Shown here piece by piece: positions 1 through 10,423 of a stretch of 64,000 nucleotides of DNA. The notes under the pieces were generated by a model that saw only the letters and a list, made by a program, of their open reading frames with translations, was not told where the DNA came from and made no database searches. The DNA comes from Calliopum simillimum (lineage: Eukaryota > Arthropoda > Insecta > Diptera > Lauxaniidae): assembly GCA_951812925.1 (NCBI GenBank), contig OX638369.1:58790228-58854227 (forward strand), read 5' to 3'. A program made the translations under genes and the position numbers. Position 1 is the stretch's first letter, and each line of letters opens with the position of its first letter.

Positions 1-316
1 AACTCCACTTCAATTCATTAGATTGAAATAGATTGGTATTCAATCCAGAGGTTTCGTGGTCTGGATTGTATGGATCCAAATAGATGCAAATGAACACTTT
101 CTCTTTATCCATATTAAGTAATCCATTAAATAGAATCTAGACGTGGCACAAGGGATGGAAGGCTAATCTATTTCCTTTCATTGGATATGCAATTTGTAAC
201 TAGTTTCTTTCATTAGCACATTTTTTATGAGAAAACCAAAAAAGTAAACCAAAGAAATTTTTATGAAACTTAGCAAAACATTACAAGAACAACAACAATG
301 CCAACAACACCAACAG
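1..316. other. Non-coding flank
   Basis: AT-rich sequence with short CAA-type runs near its right end. No coding frame, RNA gene or clear repeat boundary is visible. Confidence 0.6.
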
Positions 317-318
317 TA

Positions 319-878
319 GGCATGCGCTTATATTACGATTTTCTGATTTTCGTTCATGCCGCCCCCTGAAATCCTTCTAATGGTCATAAAAACAAATACT
401 ATGAAGTTTCACGGCGATCGGATAACGATAACCCGGCCCGCAAGAGAGGTCAAGGTCAAGTTGAGGTTTCAGCCTGAAACTTTCAGGCAAAAAATAATGA
501 AATTTTTTTTTAAACTTAATTAAATTAGTCAAAGCATAATTTTATCTTATATTGAAATACCTTTCTAGCAAGCTATAAATGTTTAAAATCGGGTAACAAA
601 TACGAATTCTATGAATTTTTCTTTTATCGACATTAGCAAAATTGTCGCAAAATGCCATACTACTACAGATTAAATTATGCTTTGACTAATTTATTTAAGT
701 TAAAAAAAAAATTTCATTATTTTTCTGAAACCTCAACTTGACCTTGACCTCTCTTGCGGGCCGGGTTATCGTTATCCGATCGCCGTGAAACTTCATAGTA
801 TTTGTTTTTATGACCATTAGAAGGATTTCAGGGGGCGGCATCAACGAAAATCAGAAAATCGTAAAATAAGCGCATGCC
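319..878. repeat. Long hairpin (foldback) MITE flanked by TA
   Basis: The ends read GGCATGCGCTTA and its reverse complement, flanked by TA at 317-318 and 879-880. The left arm (319 to about 546) pairs with the right arm (about 666 to 878). The outer 150 bases of the arms differ at only about two positions. The left arm carries an extra, self-complementary insert of about 17 bases near 470. The TA flank fits a Tc1/mariner-type non-autonomous element, which is an inference. It lies just 3' of the zinc-finger gene. Confidence 0.9.
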
Positions 879-970
879 TAATGACCTATCCTATCTCCCG
901 TCAGACCCAAAAAGTTGAACAGTGTAATTACCATTTTTTACTTTAATTACTCATGGTTTAAATTAATCGT

Positions 971-1032
971 TTTATTTATAGAAACATTCATTAATTATGA
1001 TGCGATGTAAAATACCACAAAATATTTTTATT
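971..1032 (-). promoter_or_regulatory. Candidate polyadenylation signals of the zinc-finger gene
   Basis: AATAAA on the minus strand occurs at about 1027-1032 and 971-976, roughly 60 and 116 bases past the stop codon. The position suits the 3' end of the zinc-finger transcript. AT-rich DNA makes chance matches common. Confidence 0.4.
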
Positions 1033-1091
1033 ATAATTTAACATTTTACAGAAATGGGCTACTTATAATTGTTATGTGTGATTTAAACTTT

Positions 1092-4000
1092 TTATTCGCT
1101 TTCTGAGTCCAGCCGATGAAATTCTTCTTTAACAGGTAAACTTAAAGCATAATCGAGCTCTTCTACACTTTTCATTGTAATTTGATCTTTTGCTATTTTT
1201 GGTGGTCTGCCCCTTTTTCTTTTTACAGTAACAACTAATTCGTTAATACCAGGTTTGTAATCGTTAATTTGATCTTTTTCTATTTTTCGTGGTCTGCCCC
1301 TTTTTCTTTTTATAGCATCAATTGATTCGTTAATACCAGGTTTATAATCGTCATTGGTACAGCATTCTGGAATGGACTCAGTCATCTTCCTAGGCCTACC
1401 CCTTTTTCGTTTTGGAACTTCGTCTTTTGATAATTTTCGAAGTTTTTTCTGTTTTGTTTTATCCACATTATGTTCTAGTGTATAGTCATATCCTGTAAGC
1501 TCGTCACAATTTTCCAATTCGATTTTAATATTACTTTCTAATGACATTCCAAAATCTTCTGTGTTTCTGCTTATTCTGTTTTCTGATTTTTTTTCGAGCT
1601 GTTCTTTTTCATATTCTAAAGGATGGCCTGCTTTTAGATGTCGAACGCGTTCAGGATTAGAAAGGTAGTATTTTGTGCAGTAAGCACATGGAAATTGCTC
1701 ACGGTCATAATCATGTATTTTAACATGCGTACTCATATCTCTTCTATTAACAGTCGATACACATATCCGACAAACATTTGCTGGCCACTCAATATCCGTA
1801 TGCTCTGTCTTAGCGTGTGTGTATCGTTCCACAGCCGTATTAAATATGACCAAACACATTTCACATTTGTATTCACCTGGTGTAAAATGTTTGCGTTTGA
1901 TGTGATCGCAAAGCCCATTCTGATTTTTCGAACGATGTAGACATATTTTGCAGATAAACGAACGATATGGCATGTGAGTAAGTTTATGACGTTGTTTATG
2001 TAAGACACCACCAAAGATTTTAGTTCCACATTCCAAGCAGATGCTTCGAGAACTTTCGCCTGTTTCATCTGTAATGTTTAATGAATGTTCGGCAAAAAAA
2101 TCATGTCTTGTTGTAATATGAGTATGCCAATCTTTTTGAGTAGGAAGTGCTATGTTGCATTCTGGGCAAGCATAACCCATATACGGGTAAAATTTGTTAA
2201 GGGATGTTGATTTGCTACTACACGTTGCCATACTTGTTATGAATAGTGGCGCAGCAACGTTAGAAATTTCAGGAGAATCGCTTAGTATCATGTCTGGAAG
2301 TATCATTTCAGTAGGACTGTCATTAGCGGGCAGTGCGGCCTTATTATTTATGACAAGTCCAGCTTGTTCGTCTAGGAAAAGCTTGATTTCTGTTTCTTTT
2401 TCAAACGCTTCTATATCGTCTCTCAAATGATTTATTTTTATATGAAAATCAACATTGATGCCATCTGGTAAGAAGTCAACACAAATGGGACAAAGGTTTG
2501 CAGGCCACATTGCAATGTTGGTATGTTGCTTTTTCATGTGGGTGGAAAATTCACAGTGCGTTTTGCAAACTTGTAAGCAGATGTTACATTTCAATTCAAC
2601 TTCTGAAAAATGTTTACGAGAGAAATGTATACGTAATGTAGCCTTAGATTTTGCACGTTGGCGGCAAATGTTGCATATAAAAGCACGATACGGCAGGTGC
2701 TGCAATCTATGTCGTTCTCTCCTCGCTGGACTATCGTCGATTTGTTTATTACACTCTAAGCACATCACCTTCATTCCAGGCATTTCCTTAATTTTCAGAT
2801 TATCATTAAAAGAACCATGCTGTTCGTTAATATGCACATACCACAGGTCTTCATTAGGCAGTGGTATATTGCATTCGGGACATGCGTAAGCAAAATATTC
2901 ATCTCTTGGATATATTTTCTTTTTAAATTTTACGATTCTCTTTGTTTTGTGAACTTGCACTATATTTCTATTTCTATTTACTACATCACGACGTTTCGTT
3001 CCTTTCTTAGTGCTTCCAAGTTTTTTGGTTTTTTCATTATTTTTTCGACAAGCCTTAGCATGCGTTTTTGCAATACCTTTCGTATGAAAAGTCAATCTAC
3101 AAAAACGGCACTTATAAGGCCTATAGGGTAAATGACGAAAACGATGTGATAATTTTCTATCGTCCCGTACTGTGCATTTGCAATCAATGCATTTCAACGC
3201 ATTTCCCATCTGCTCCAATCTGACACCAGTCAGAGTATTAAATTCATGTTTAGCATTCAGGTGTGAACGCCATTCCGTATTGAGATCAAATCTTTCATTG
3301 CAGGCCGGACAAACAAAATGCAACAATTTCCCTAAATTTCTTTCTTTCAAATGCCAATTTATAATGTGGTATAAAACCTGTGCTTTACTGTTAAACTCAT
3401 ATTCACAAAAACTGCAGTGCCACATTCTATAGGGTAAATGTGCTAATTTATGCTCTTGCAACTTCATTATTGAAAAGTCAATTATGATTTGATTACATTC
3501 TGAACATTTATAATTCGTTTGAACATCTTCAGATGTAGCGCTATCTGTGCATTTTATAAAGTTTAAATGTTCTACGCTTTCCAAATCAAAGTCATGTGCT
3601 TGCTTTAGATGACCTACCAATTCATTGTCCTCATTATTCTCGAGACGAAAACCACACACTGGACATTGACATTTTGCAAATTTTGAGCATGTGCGCCAAT
3701 TTTTCGTAAAGGGCGTTTCATCATCACGACATTTGTTAAAAGTTAGCTTCCTCTTAACACAAGAATACACATTACGAATTGCATCACTCTTGCGGTCATA
3801 CGAACGCCCACACATTATGCATTTGAAACATTTCTTAGACATGTGTTCAAACGCGTGCAGCAACATGTTATTTAATTGGAATTGTTTGATTATTTTCCCA
3901 CAATTGTTGCACTTGTAAATGAGCTGCTCCTTATCTTCTTTATGGATTTGATCAAAATTTAAGCTTTCTGGCGTTACAAAGTCTGCATGGATTTCCTGAA

Positions 4001-6200
4001 TATGTGCAAACCACTCCTTCTCGTTTTTAAAATTTTCGACATTACAATGTGGGCAAATGAAAGCAATGCCATTCATGGTGTCACTATCCTTGCAAGGACA
4101 AAGGCTCAGTCTATTTGAGGCAGTTTGACACAGAGCGCATTTGTACCTCTTAAATGGCATATGCTTAAAAGCATGTACTCTGAAATTTCTAATGCTAGAC
4201 ACTTTGAAACCTTGATTGCAAACATTGCAACTATACTTCAAATTTGTACCTTCTTGTTGCATATCATCCACAAATACACTTATATTTAGCGATTCAAAAT
4301 TTTCAAATTCATGTGCCACTTTCAAATGTTGCGCATGCAATATTGCAGTGTGAAACTCCTCTCCACAACTGGGACAAACGTATAGTTTATTGGTCCTATC
4401 TACACGATTCATTCGACCCAATGGCTTGTATATATTTTTGCTGTACCGCGGATGATCCTCTTCCGGGACACCTTTAAAGGCAACAAGCAATGCCTGACAT
4501 GTATGTATTAGTACCTTTTGCTTAGATGAGTCGGAATAATTGCAGTAACGACATTTATAGTTTTTATGTGGTGAATGTGTTATGGCATGAGTTAATAAAA
4601 TACCCATTTTGCAGGAACCAAATAACATATTACATTTTAGGCAACGATATCTCATTTCATTTTCCTGTCGGTGCTCTTCATCATTCATGTTACCAACTAC
4701 TTCCTCGAAGGACAAACCCTGAAGAGTATCAAATTTATGATCAGTTTTTATGTGTAAGCGAAACGCTCCCTCTTTAGAAAACTTAACACCACACTCTGGA
4801 CACACCAATACAATTTTATTCTTATAAATCTCATCATGTTCCTTCTTCAGATGTACCAGAAATCTTTCATTACATCCAATATTTTTCTTACAATACACGC
4901 AGTATTTACCTTTCATGTTTTCTACATGTGATGGCAACTTTTTGCATACAATATCAAGATGATCTCTTTTAATGTGGCTTTGCAAGCCAGCTGCCCATGT
5001 ACGTAGTTCGGCGCAAATTTTACACTTGTAAATTTGTTTATAGGGTAAATGCGCAATTTTGTGCGTTATTAAAGCTTGATTTCTTGCTTTCAGCACTACT
5101 TCGCATTCTTTGCATTGTTTGCCCAAGTTTTTTAAAAACGTGAAAGATTCTTTTATGTTGTTCATAAAATCGTGATTAGCATTGAGATGTTCCAACCAAT
5201 TTTTTTTTAGCGACCCACATTCTTTACCACAAAAAGGACACAAGCGGATCATATACTTACTCCTGATATCTTTAGTTTGCTGAATGTTCTTTTGTTTTGT
5301 TAGCTGATTCTTGTAAATATCAGTTATTTTTTTACTTTCAGTTTTTTGTAAATTATTTGCAGCATTGCCATAAGTATTGCAGTTGCTATCTTTACGACAT
5401 TTCACATCGAATCCTCGCCCCAATACGCTGCTCACCAATTCGATATGTTCCGTATCTATATGTGACCGCATATCTTTTGCATGTGCATGTAGTTTGGAGC
5501 AAATTTTGCATTTGAAAATGTTTGTAAGCGGCAAGTGCGACATTGTATGTGGTTTTAATAATTTGATTGAATTTTTTAGCACAACTTTGCATTCATTACA
5601 TTCCTTGTGGAATTCATCTACAAACGTGTAATATTGCCGTAGACTATTATCAAAATTATGTTTACTTTTCATATGTTTCCTCCAAGGTCTCCCATTTTTA
5701 ATTTCTATACCACAATATGGACACAAAATTATATAATAATAATTGAGTATAGTGTACTTTGCGTATAGAATTTTCTCCTTTTCGCTTCTAGTTTTTAACT
5801 TTTTTTGATTTCCGTGGTTTTCCAATGAATCCCCTACGTTGTCGTCTGTCTCTTCGTCTAAATCATTCGAATCCCATTTTGCCTTCTTATAGTTATCAGG
5901 ATAATAGTCAACATCATCATCAGTATCATCTTCGTAATCTTCAGAAACATCAGAGTCATATGTTACATTTTGATCGAAGGCGTTTTTCGATGCAAAAAAT
6001 TCTGCTGCATCAAAAATTTCCGGGTCTTCCTTCACAATAACGCATATTTCCCCATTTTCCCTTAACGATGCATCATTTTGTTCAAGTTGATTTTCTGGCA
6101 ATGAACTAAACAATTTACTGGTGGTGGTGGTGCTGCACTCAGGTAAATCGTCGCAGAGTTCGAGTTTTATGTGTTGTTTAAACAAAGAGTTTTCCTCCAT
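1092..6200 (-). CDS. Large multi-C2H2 zinc-finger protein with AT-hooks (1702 aa)
   Basis: Probably a nuclear DNA-binding protein, inferred from domains. One uninterrupted frame opens with ATG at 6198-6200 and ends with TAA at 1092-1094. The N-terminus is acidic (about residues 55-125, with a D/E-rich run near 85-120). The first CxxC pair is near residue 160. C2H2 fingers follow to about residue 1530 in a repeating three-part module: a CPxCG-type finger with HDF after its last histidine, a C..C finger ending in HLPY-like linkers, then a (Y/F)KCxxC finger. The HLPY-type junction occurs about nine times and replaces the usual TGEKP linker. Three AT-hooks with GRPRK/GRPPK cores lie near residues 1597, 1633 and 1663, two of them followed by a repeated DYKPGINE phrase. 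The orthologue is not recognised. A 3' splice-like site sits just upstream, so an upstream exon may exist. Confidence 0.93.
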   Translation of the reverse strand: MEENSLFKQHIKLELCDDLPECSTTTTSKLFSSLPENQLEQNDASLRENGEICVIVKEDPEIFDAAEFFASKNAFDQNVTYDSDVSEDYEDDTDDDVDYYPDNYKKAKWDSNDLDEETDDNVGDSLENHGNQKKLKTRSEKEKILYAKYTILNYYYIILCPYCGIEIKNGRPWRKHMKSKHNFDNSLRQYYTFVDEFHKECNECKVVLKNSIKLLKPHTMSHLPLTNIFKCKICSKLHAHAKDMRSHIDTEHIELVSSVLGRGFDVKCRKDSNCNTYGNAANNLQKTESKKITDIYKNQLTKQKNIQQTKDIRSKYMIRLCPFCGKECGSLKKNWLEHLNANHDFMNNIKESFTFLKNLGKQCKECEVVLKARNQALITHKIAHLPYKQIYKCKICAELRTWAAGLQSHIKRDHLDIVCKKLPSHVENMKGKYCVYCKKNIGCNERFLVHLKKEHDEIYKNKIVLVCPECGVKFSKEGAFRLHIKTDHKFDTLQGLSFEEVVGNMNDEEHRQENEMRYRCLKCNMLFGSCKMGILLTHAITHSPHKNYKCRYCNYSDSSKQKVLIHTCQALLVAFKGVPEEDHPRYSKNIYKPLGRMNRVDRTNKLYVCPSCGEEFHTAILHAQHLKVAHEFENFESLNISVFVDDMQQEGTNLKYSCNVCNQGFKVSSIRNFRVHAFKHMPFKRYKCALCQTASNRLSLCPCKDSDTMNGIAFICPHCNVENFKNEKEWFAHIQEIHADFVTPESLNFDQIHKEDKEQLIYKCNNCGKIIKQFQLNNMLLHAFEHMSKKCFKCIMCGRSYDRKSDAIRNVYSCVKRKLTFNKCRDDETPFTKNWRTCSKFAKCQCPVCGFRLENNEDNELVGHLKQAHDFDLESVEHLNFIKCTDSATSEDVQTNYKCSECNQIIIDFSIMKLQEHKLAHLPYRMWHCSFCEYEFNSKAQVLYHIINWHLKERNLGKLLHFVCPACNERFDLNTEWRSHLNAKHEFNTLTGVRLEQMGNALKCIDCKCTVRDDRKLSHRFRHLPYRPYKCRFCRLTFHTKGIAKTHAKACRKNNEKTKKLGSTKKGTKRRDVVNRNRNIVQVHKTKRIVKFKKKIYPRDEYFAYACPECNIPLPNEDLWYVHINEQHGSFNDNLKIKEMPGMKVMCLECNKQIDDSPARRERHRLQHLPYRAFICNICRQRAKSKATLRIHFSRKHFSEVELKCNICLQVCKTHCEFSTHMKKQHTNIAMWPANLCPICVDFLPDGINVDFHIKINHLRDDIEAFEKETEIKLFLDEQAGLVINNKAALPANDSPTEMILPDMILSDSPEISNVAAPLFITSMATCSSKSTSLNKFYPYMGYACPECNIALPTQKDWHTHITTRHDFFAEHSLNITDETGESSRSICLECGTKIFGGVLHKQRHKLTHMPYRSFICKICLHRSKNQNGLCDHIKRKHFTPGEYKCEMCLVIFNTAVERYTHAKTEHTDIEWPANVCRICVSTVNRRDMSTHVKIHDYDREQFPCAYCTKYYLSNPERVRHLKAGHPLEYEKEQLEKKSENRISRNTEDFGMSLESNIKIELENCDELTGYDYTLEHNVDKTKQKKLRKLSKDEVPKRKRGRPRKMTESIPECCTNDDYKPGINESIDAIKRKRGRPRKIEKDQINDYKPGINELVVTVKRKRGRPPKIAKDQITMKSVEELDYALSLPVKEEFHRLDSESE

Positions 6201-6202
6201 AA

Positions 6203-6230
6203 TCTATACTTTTCTAAAGAAAAAAAATAA
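6203..6230 (-). other. Candidate 3' splice site just upstream of the zinc-finger ATG
   Basis: On the minus strand a pyrimidine run (T-rich, then CTTTAG) ends at 6214, with a second AG at 6204-6205. Using the second AG leaves ATT before ATG, in frame with the zinc-finger protein. Using the first puts TAG in frame before the ATG, so the upstream exon would then be 5' UTR. This is inferred only from splice-site sequence. Confidence 0.35.
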
Positions 6231-7346
6231 ATTTATTCACTGCGGGCTTTTTTTAAACTTTTACACATATAATAATTTATAAAGATTACCTATGGATTGG
6301 TATTAATTGATAAAATTCTGCACAATACTTTATTCATCAACAAGCCATTAACAAAAGCGAAGTTCAGAGCATCAAATTATTTAGCAAACCGTGAAATGAA
6401 CAGGTCGACAGCTCTGGCGAAAAAAGTAATTTAGGCTACGATTATAGTGGATGTGACCTCGTGCGTTAATTAAGTCGTTTGAAAAGACATGATCCAATAA
6501 AAAATAAGTAAGTAAAAAATATATGTTTACATATGGCTTAATTTAGCCACGAGGCCGCATCCAATGTAACCGTAGCCTTACTGGCATACCTAAATTGGGG
6601 CATACCGAAATAAAGAGCGTTGCGTTGAAGTCAATTGTTTGTCAAAATCATATTGTTGTTTCTATCTTTACTTTTCTGTAGCTACCTTCACTCCATAACG
6701 CTTTATCAAAATTGAAAATTCGAATAGCTCAGCGTTGAGCTTTGGCAATTTCGGTATGCGCCATGCAAATTGTATGTACATGAGAAATTTTTGACAATTA
6801 AATAACGCTGACGCTGCAATTTCGGTATGGCAGTAAATAGGGAGGAACCACTTGCCACATGCTTGTCTACAAATAGTACTATCGTCAGACTATTTAGTCT
6901 GTCGTATGAACCACACAGAAAAAAAAAAATATCGCTCAATCCAACCGATTTCAAGGACAGAAATTGCACCAACCCGCAGTAAAGGTTAAATCAACTGTGC
7001 CGTCCAGTAAAACAAATATGAAACTAGTACTGTACAATTACTGTTAAATGTTTAAGTACTGTAAAAAACCTAGATTTTCGATAGAAATTGCACCAACCCG
7101 GAGTTTTTGCATTTGGACCGGCTTAGAAACTATTAAACGCAGTTAAAGTTAAAATAAGATTCTAAAAAGGTCAGCTATCAATATAAATTGTTATAATACA
7201 GTTAAAACTGTTTTGCAACGGTTTAATAGTTAGCACTCCAGAAAGACTATAACTGTTTTCAAAAAGCCGTAGAAATTGTAGGAAACAACTTCTGCGGTGA
7301 CACCATCTCAAATGGCAGAATATCAATGTTTGTTATTAACCATATT
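6231..7346. other. Upstream region or intron of the zinc-finger gene
   Basis: No convincing coding frame. It contains a degenerate copy of the family seen at 19236-20042 (about 6862-6915) and a direct repeat, AGAAATTGCACCAACCCG, at about 6960 and 7084. The rest is unremarkable AT-rich DNA. Confidence 0.5.
6862..6915. repeat. Degenerate fragment of the 19.2-kb foldback family
   Basis: The string CTACAAATAGTACTATCG followed by an AGACTATTTAGTC-like core matches the arm of the element at 19236-20042 (CTACAAATAGTGCTATCG then CGACAATTTAGT), with several substitutions. Confidence 0.5.
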
Positions 7347-7483
7347 TCCGTATTGACGATATTGTTGCATTGTAGCAAATGAAAAGTTATTTGAAAGTTT
7401 TTTGAAAAATCCAACAGAATTTGTTTTTGTAATATCAAATAATTTTGCATTTGCTACGACGCAACAAGATTGTGAATACAATC
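7347..7483. repeat. Short palindromic MITE, copy 1
   Basis: Inverted arms carry GTTGCAT(T/C)GTAGCAAATG and its complement around a short spacer. The same structure recurs at 50631-50766, where the arms are better preserved and flanked by TA. This copy lies in the possible first intron of the zinc-finger gene. Confidence 0.7.
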
Positions 7484-7700
7484 AGGGAAAAAACGACAAC
7501 TTTCACTGTTGATTCAATAGATATCAGTAATGATTTAGCTCCGAAGGTGAAATTATTTGAATTGACTGTGAAAAGCTATTGATTTGAAGTTATTAAATTG
7601 AATGTGATTAGTATTCAAATCAAATAATATTTTCTATTGATTATATATTTTTGATTTGCGGTAGGTTCAAATGTTTCATTTGTTTTTTTTTTTTTATTAC

Positions 7701-7796
7701 TTTTAAAAGTTCCTGAAGTTCATCAACCGGATCGGTTTCTTCTTCAATTGTTAAGTTTAGGTGTTTAGCTTCCTCGTACTCGTCGGTATTATCCAT
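7701..7796 (-). CDS. Candidate small upstream coding exon (hypothetical)
   Basis: On the minus strand an ATG in good context (AGTAAAATGG) opens 32 codons of acidic, coding-like sequence (residues include TDEYEEAK and DPVDELQELLK). A possible splice donor, AAA|GTAATA, follows at 7700. Unspliced, the frame runs on to 7641 and gives a peptide of about 51 aa. If spliced to the second AG near 6204, the frame joins the zinc-finger protein in phase through a 1.5-kb intron. It could also be an unrelated small gene or a chance frame. The BEL insertion lies about 100 bp upstream of this ATG. Confidence 0.35.
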
Positions 7797-7898
7797 TTTA
7801 CTTTCTTTCGGCACCACACACGCATACGTTTTCGTTGAAATTTGCAAATATTGCGACACTCTTGTTCTTATTCACATTTTTTCGTGACGTACTACAAG

Positions 7899-8338
7899 TG
7901 TTAATTGTCGCAGTCTTGCGGTTAAATAAAAACAAAATCTTTAATAGCACGCTATTTTCTATATCTATTTATTAATTATAAAATATTCGAGTTTACAAAA
8001 TATCAAAAGCACGAGTCTTATAAAAAAATGCAAGCGCGAGACTTATAAAAGATCGAAAGCGCGAGCTTTAAAATTATTTCGTGTTTTAACCGCTATGACA
8101 AATTAACTACTGACTTTAAATTCATTACAATGTCAAATTTTTACCAACTAAAATTCAAGTAGCGGGCAAGAACAGTTAAATGATACATATGTACATATGG
8201 AAACATAAATGCATAAGAATTCAATAAGAATGCGTTAACATGTACTAATGTATGTATGTATATACTTATGTATAATAAAAAAGAAAAGAATAAAAATTGG
8301 ATCTTCACTTCTTAGCTAAACTTTAAACGGCGGCAACA
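7899..8338 (-). repeat. 3' LTR of the BEL element (440 bp)
   Basis: Starts TGTTAATT and ends GGCAACA on the plus strand (TG...CA termini). It is identical to the right-hand LTR except at about two sites (AAAGCGCG versus AAAGTGCG, and TGATACAT versus TGAAACAT). The last codons of pol run into it: the minus-strand LTR start TGTTGCC lies inside an ATG codon of the reading frame. Confidence 0.95.
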
Positions 8339-8837
8339 TCCCCTCGCCCGTAAATGAGCCCACTTCTGCGAGTTTACTTTCTGAAACGCCGACGTCCAAA
8401 ACAGCTAACTTTGCCACGGGTTGTTGAAGTATGCGCATTTGTGTCTTCACTGTAGCAATTCTAACCTGTCCATCCTTGGCAAGCATTGTGTCGACTATAA
8501 CGCCTTTCGGCCAACTGTTGCGTGGGAGGTCAGAATCCACTATTACTACAACATCGCCAATTTTTATTGGAGGTAGCTTGTTGAACCATTTGCTGCGTCG
8601 AGATATAATTGGCAGATAGTCATTAAGCCAACGGTTCCAAAATTGGTCAGCGAATTTTTGAGTTTTGTTCCATCGTTGACGTAGATCTACTTTATCGTCA
8701 CAAATTGGCTTAAAACCATCGGATGATCCGATTAATAAATGATTCGGCGTAATTGCTTCGTCGTCGTTCGATTCAACGGAGACAAATGTTAGTGGTCGAG
8801 CGTTAATGGTGAACTCGACTTCGCTGAGTGCACATCG
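8316..8837 (-). pseudogene. BEL pol C-terminal segment (integrase tail, DUF5641-like)
   Basis: This is the continuation of the integrase in a different frame from the preceding segment. It is open from about 8837 to TAG at 8316-8318. It shows the FTINARPLT region, then a WNRWLNDYLP stretch and an IKIGDVVVI stretch followed by PRNSWPKG, as in the C-terminal domain of BEL integrases. Separation from the main integrase frame by a small indel near 8838 means that this copy cannot make an intact pol without frame correction. Confidence 0.85.
8339..8349 (-). other. Polypurine tract of the BEL element
   Basis: GGGCGAGGGGA on the minus strand directly abuts the 3' LTR. This is the expected primer site for plus-strand DNA synthesis in LTR retroelements. 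Confidence 0.75.
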
Positions 8838-10423
8838 GAGACTTCATCGTTGAAATTCATTGAGGGACACAGACTATATAGTACCTTCTTAATAGACCTG
8901 ATGAGCCTCTCCCATGCGCCGCCCATATGTGGTGAGCTTGGTGGGTTAAATTTCCATTTTATATGATCGCTGAGGATCTTTGCTGCGGCTTTGAAATTGG
9001 TCCCATTATCTGAGTAAATTTCGCGGGGCAAGCCACGCCGCGAAATAAAATTTTGTATTACCATGATGCAAGAACTTGCGTCTAAACTATGAGCAAGCTC
9101 TATATGAATTGCGCGAACTGTAAGGCATGTAAAAATTACGCCCCACCTTTTCTCGCGACGTCGTCCGACTGATACAAAAAGGGGGCCAAAGTAATCGATG
9201 CCCGTATATGTAAAAGGCCTCTCAAACGCTGCAAGTCGTGCTGCTGGCAGTGGTGCCATCTGTGGCACGTGAGGTGCTGCAATGTTATTTTTACAAATTT
9301 GGCATGATTGACGCACGCTTCGATACAGGACTCGAAGGCGAGGAATATAGAATTGGCTTCTTATACGATTGACAACAGTCTCGTGCATCTGATGATGTAG
9401 GCGCTCATGGAACCAACGCACTATCAAAAATGTGATGCGATGATTTTGAGGTAATATAATTACGTCGCCATGATTGTTAAGGTGTTCAGCTCTGCCTTTG
9501 CTTCTTAAAATGTTGTTATCATCTAAGTAGATGTTAAGAGAAATTAGTTTACTTGTTTTCTCAATAAGCTTACCGCGTTGTAGATTGTAAATTTCTTCGC
9601 TATACTCTGCAGCCTGAGCATATTTTTGCAGAAATATGCGAGCGGTGTCATACATCTCTGTGGTAACGAAGTCAGGTTTTGCAACCTTTTTGATGACTGC
9701 GGTCGTCTTTTTGATGAATAAAATGAATGTTGCGACAGCTCGCTGAAGGCGTTTCCAACACGAAAAGTACTCAAAATCGGGTAAACGTATTTCTGATGTT
9801 TGAACAATAAGCACGGTATGCCTTAACTCAGCGTCGTTATCGTTGACTTTTCCAATCGGTTCGCATTGAGGCCAATCGCAGCTATTGGATAACAAAAAAT
9901 CTGGTCCAGTGAACCAGTTTTCACCTTTAATGCGAGAGGTCGTCTTCGTTGCTAGATCTGCTGGATTAAGGGTTGATGGCGTGTATTTCCATTGATTTAC
10001 ATCAGTATTTTCGAGAATTTCGCCTACTCGATGCATTACAAATTGTTGAAAACATTTTGGATCCGAATGCAACCACCTTAGCGTTGTTTTAGATTCGGTC
10101 CAGTAAAATTGTGAAGTTGTGCGAATACGCTGAACATTTAGCACCTGTGATGCCAAACATACGCCGATGATTGCAGCCTGCAACTCCAATTTTGGGATGT
10201 AAAGTGGCTTGAGTGGCGAAACTTTAGATTTGGCGGCCACAAGAGCGGTAGCAATTGAATTAGCGTACACGATGCGCAGGTAGCATACTGCGGCATACCC
10301 ATTTTCGCCAGCGTCGACAAAAGTGTGAAGTTGTACTTCTTTTGCGAGTTTAATAGCAGGTGAGTAGCATCTTGGTATGCGCACATTGGTAATAACCGCT
10401 ATTATTGCCTTCCATTTGCACCA
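8789..10423 (-). pseudogene. BEL pol: RNase H and integrase core (frame broken at both ends)
   Basis: The frame is open from about 10423 to a stop at 8789. In order: the RIPRCYS motif, RNase H start with FVDAGENG, LELQAA and NPADLATK; the integrase zinc-binding region (HERLHHQ with a paired CQIC); then the integrase core with D in TGIDYFG (about residue 395), D in YSDNGTNF (about 459) and E in GGAWERL (about 490), counted from 10384. These catalytic residues are present. The N-terminal end is separated from the RT frame by an indel near 10424-10430. The C-terminal end runs out of frame near 8838. It acts in a cytoplasmic capsid and then in the nucleus when intact, as known for the family. Confidence 0.92.
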
